From JBBSMX01 sp038232935 (GTDB lineage: Bacteria; Bacteroidota; Rhodothermia; Rhodothermales; JANQRZ01): a DNA stretch of 14,301 bases. The notes under the pieces are model-generated. The model did no database searches and was not told the origin of the DNA. It saw only the letters and a program-made list of their open reading frames with translations. Positions 13,277 through 14,301 of this stretch are shown here, in pieces (the first letter of the stretch is position 1; every line of letters begins with the position of its first letter). The DNA lies in NCBI GenBank assembly GCA_038232935.1, contig JBBSMX010000108.1, positions 1 through 14,301 on the forward strand, in the 5' to 3' direction. The translations under genes and the position numbers were made by a program.

Positions 13277-14116
13277 ATGTACGTTCCCCGGCAGCAGCGG
13301 ATGTTGGATCAATATCTGGATGAGATCAGCCAGGTGGAGCTACTCACGCCAGACCAGGAGGTAGACCTCGCCCAGCGGATCAAGAAGGGGGATCAGGAGG
13401 CGCTCCACAAGCTGGTCCGGGCCAACCTCCGCTTCGTCGTCTCCGTCGCGAAGAAGTACCAGGGGCAGGGGCTCACCCTCACCGACCTCATCAGCGAGGG
13501 GAACTACGGCCTCGTCAAGGCGGCGCAGCGGTTCGACGAGACGCGCGGGTTCAAGTTCATCTCCTACGCCGTCTGGTGGATCCGGCAGTCGATCCTGAAA
13601 GCGCTCTCGGACCAGGCCCGGACCGTGCGCCTCCCGCAGAACCGGATCGGCACGCTCTCGAAGATGCGGAAGGCCAGCGCTCGCCTCTCCCAAGAGCACG
13701 GCCGCAAGCCGACCGTCGAGGAGTTGGCCGACGAGCTGGAGATGAAGCCGCACAAGGTGGAGGAGGGCTTCCGCCACGGCCGCCGCTCCCTCTCGATGGA
13801 CGCGCCCTTCTCCGACGATTCCGCCCAGAGCCTCCTCGACGTAATCCCCGACGAGGAACTCGCCTCGCCCGACGAGCCCATTACGGCCGAGTCCATCAAG
13901 ATCGACGTGGAGCGCATCCTCTGCCAACTCCAGCCGCGCGAGGCCGAGATCACCCGGCTCTACTTCGGGATCGGACGCGAGCGGCCACTCACGCTCGGTG
14001 CCATCGGCGAGCAGATCGGGCTGACCCGCGAGCGCGTCCGCCAGATCAAGGAGAAGGCCCTCCGTAAGCTTCGCCGCCACCACGCTCAGGCCGAGATGCG
14101 TGCCCACTTGAACTAG
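13277..14116 (+). CDS. rpoD: Primary sigma factor of the Bacteroidota RpoD/SigA type, 279 aa
   Basis: The housekeeping RNA polymerase sigma subunit. Region 1.2 (LDQYLDEISQVELLTPDQEVDLAQRI, about 10-35) begins almost at the N-terminus, so region 1.1 is absent, as in Bacteroidota. Region 2 (45-115) has the core-binding and -10 recognition segments LRFVVSVAKKYQGQGLTLTDLISEGN and RFDETRGFKFISYAVWWIRQSI. Region 3 spans about 117-200 and region 4 about 215-268, with the helix-turn-helix LGAIGEQIGLTRERVRQIKEKALRKLR. The ATG at 13277 is preferred. An in-frame ATG at 13229 would add 16 Ser/Thr-rich residues not found in the family. The gene is preceded by the tRNA terminator and a leader of 200 bp or more that is AT-rich and can form alternative hairpins. 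A weak promoter, TTTG (13045-13048) with TATTCG at 13068, overlaps the terminator's T tract. Confidence 0.96.
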   Translation: MYVPRQQRMLDQYLDEISQVELLTPDQEVDLAQRIKKGDQEALHKLVRANLRFVVSVAKKYQGQGLTLTDLISEGNYGLVKAAQRFDETRGFKFISYAVWWIRQSILKALSDQARTVRLPQNRIGTLSKMRKASARLSQEHGRKPTVEELADELEMKPHKVEEGFRHGRRSLSMDAPFSDDSAQSLLDVIPDEELASPDEPITAESIKIDVERILCQLQPREAEITRLYFGIGRERPLTLGAIGEQIGLTRERVRQIKEKALRKLRRHHAQAEMRAHLN

Positions 14117-14141
14117 GCGCAGCCTTCTAGGCGCAGCCTTC
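14114..14141 (+). repeat. 14-bp perfect tandem duplication over the sigma-factor stop codon
   Basis: TAGGCGCAGCCTTC at 14114-14127 is repeated without a gap at 14128-14141. The first three bases of the first unit are the TAG stop. The second copy puts another in-frame-independent TAG 14 bases later. It looks like a recent slippage or duplication event. Confidence 0.9.
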
Positions 14142-14183
14142 TTCAAGACTACCCGGCATTGCTCAACGTCAGTCGCGGGTTGA

Positions 14184-14301
14184 TCAGATCGAGGCAATTC
14201 CTGCGTAGCAGAGGTTCAGATGCACCAGCTTCAGCAACGACACGCTCCAGAGACCTTGCCACGAACGGGCGTAGACCCGGTCGCAGAACCGATCCCACAA
14301 C
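14184..14301 (-). CDS. C-terminal fragment of an unidentified ORF entering from the right edge
   Basis: A frame open from the window edge to the TGA at 14184-14186 gives 38 residues beginning LWDRFCDRVYARSWQGLW and ending with the hydrophobic LLKLVHLNLCYAGIASI. Third codon positions are about 80% G/C, higher than in the two other open frames here, which favours it as the real one. The Trp/Leu-rich ending reminds me of the C-termini of some insertion-sequence transposases, but I cannot name a family. It converges on the sigma-factor gene. A competing plus-strand start (ATG at 14220, running off the edge) has a poorer composition. Confidence 0.4.
   Translation of the reverse strand, partial: LWDRFCDRVYARSWQGLWSVSLLKLVHLNLCYAGIASI

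Noticed and set aside
13340..14197. 285-codon minus-strand ORF opposite the sigma-factor gene
   Set aside because: Pure antisense of an unmistakable primary sigma factor.
1..14301. CRISPR array, prophage, integron or complete insertion element
   Set aside because: No regularly spaced repeats, integrase, phage structural genes or transposon ends are visible within the window.

Overview
The window is a high-GC chromosomal segment, by eye roughly two-thirds G+C and falling only in the leader of the sigma-factor gene. It most likely comes from the Rhodothermota/Bacteroidota lineage (Salinibacter-Rubricoccaceae type). Four things point there. A secreted protein ends in a type IX secretion (Por) sorting domain. 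The primary sigma factor is the short Bacteroidota form without region 1.1. Start codons lack Shine-Dalgarno sequences. The tRNA promoter fits the -33 TTG / -7 TAnnTTTG pattern of that phylum.

Layout. 1-544 (-): msrA, cut by the window edge. 545-784: gap with one doubtful small ORF. 785-4267 (-): four genes in a row, probably one operon, encoding an RskA-like lipoprotein, an unrecognised lipoprotein, a Tat-type ferritin-like lipoprotein and a second exported ferritin-like protein. 4268-4678: regulatory gap with a promoter box, a possible leader peptide and two adjacent perfect hairpins. 4679-6556 (-): a secreted PQQ-glucose-dehydrogenase-like beta-propeller with a T9SS tail. 6557-6843: bidirectional promoter region. 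6844-9641 (+): OmpR-type response regulator, histidine kinase and an RclC/YkgB-type (DUF417) membrane protein. 9836-10261 (-): META/HslJ-like lipoprotein. 10359-12747 (+): SMP-30/gluconolactonase lipoprotein and GntP-family gluconate permease. 12902-12991 (+): tRNA-Ser(GCU) with promoter and terminator. 13277-14116 (+): primary sigma factor. After 14116 there is a 14-bp tandem duplication and an open frame running off the right edge.

The most interesting signal is a shared promoter box. GTTTA-N6-CGAGAGGA occurs exactly three times, always intergenic and always pointing at a gene. In each case a TA-type -7 element begins exactly 20 bases after the box ends. The three copies head the four-gene lipoprotein/ferritin operon, the secreted dehydrogenase-like gene, and the response regulator/kinase/DUF417 operon. 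All of 785-9641 can therefore be read as one co-regulated, probably autoregulated, envelope module. The box lies where the -33 element should be, as expected for an activator-dependent promoter or an alternative sigma factor. The nearby response regulator is the obvious candidate activator, but this is inference.

Functionally the module looks like a cell-surface oxidant/metal response: ferritin-like diiron proteins and an RclC-type protein, with msrA next door. It is joined to extracytoplasmic sugar oxidation, in which the secreted dehydrogenase-like protein could feed lactone to the SMP-30 enzyme and gluconate to GntP. The two themes are suggested by gene content, not proven.
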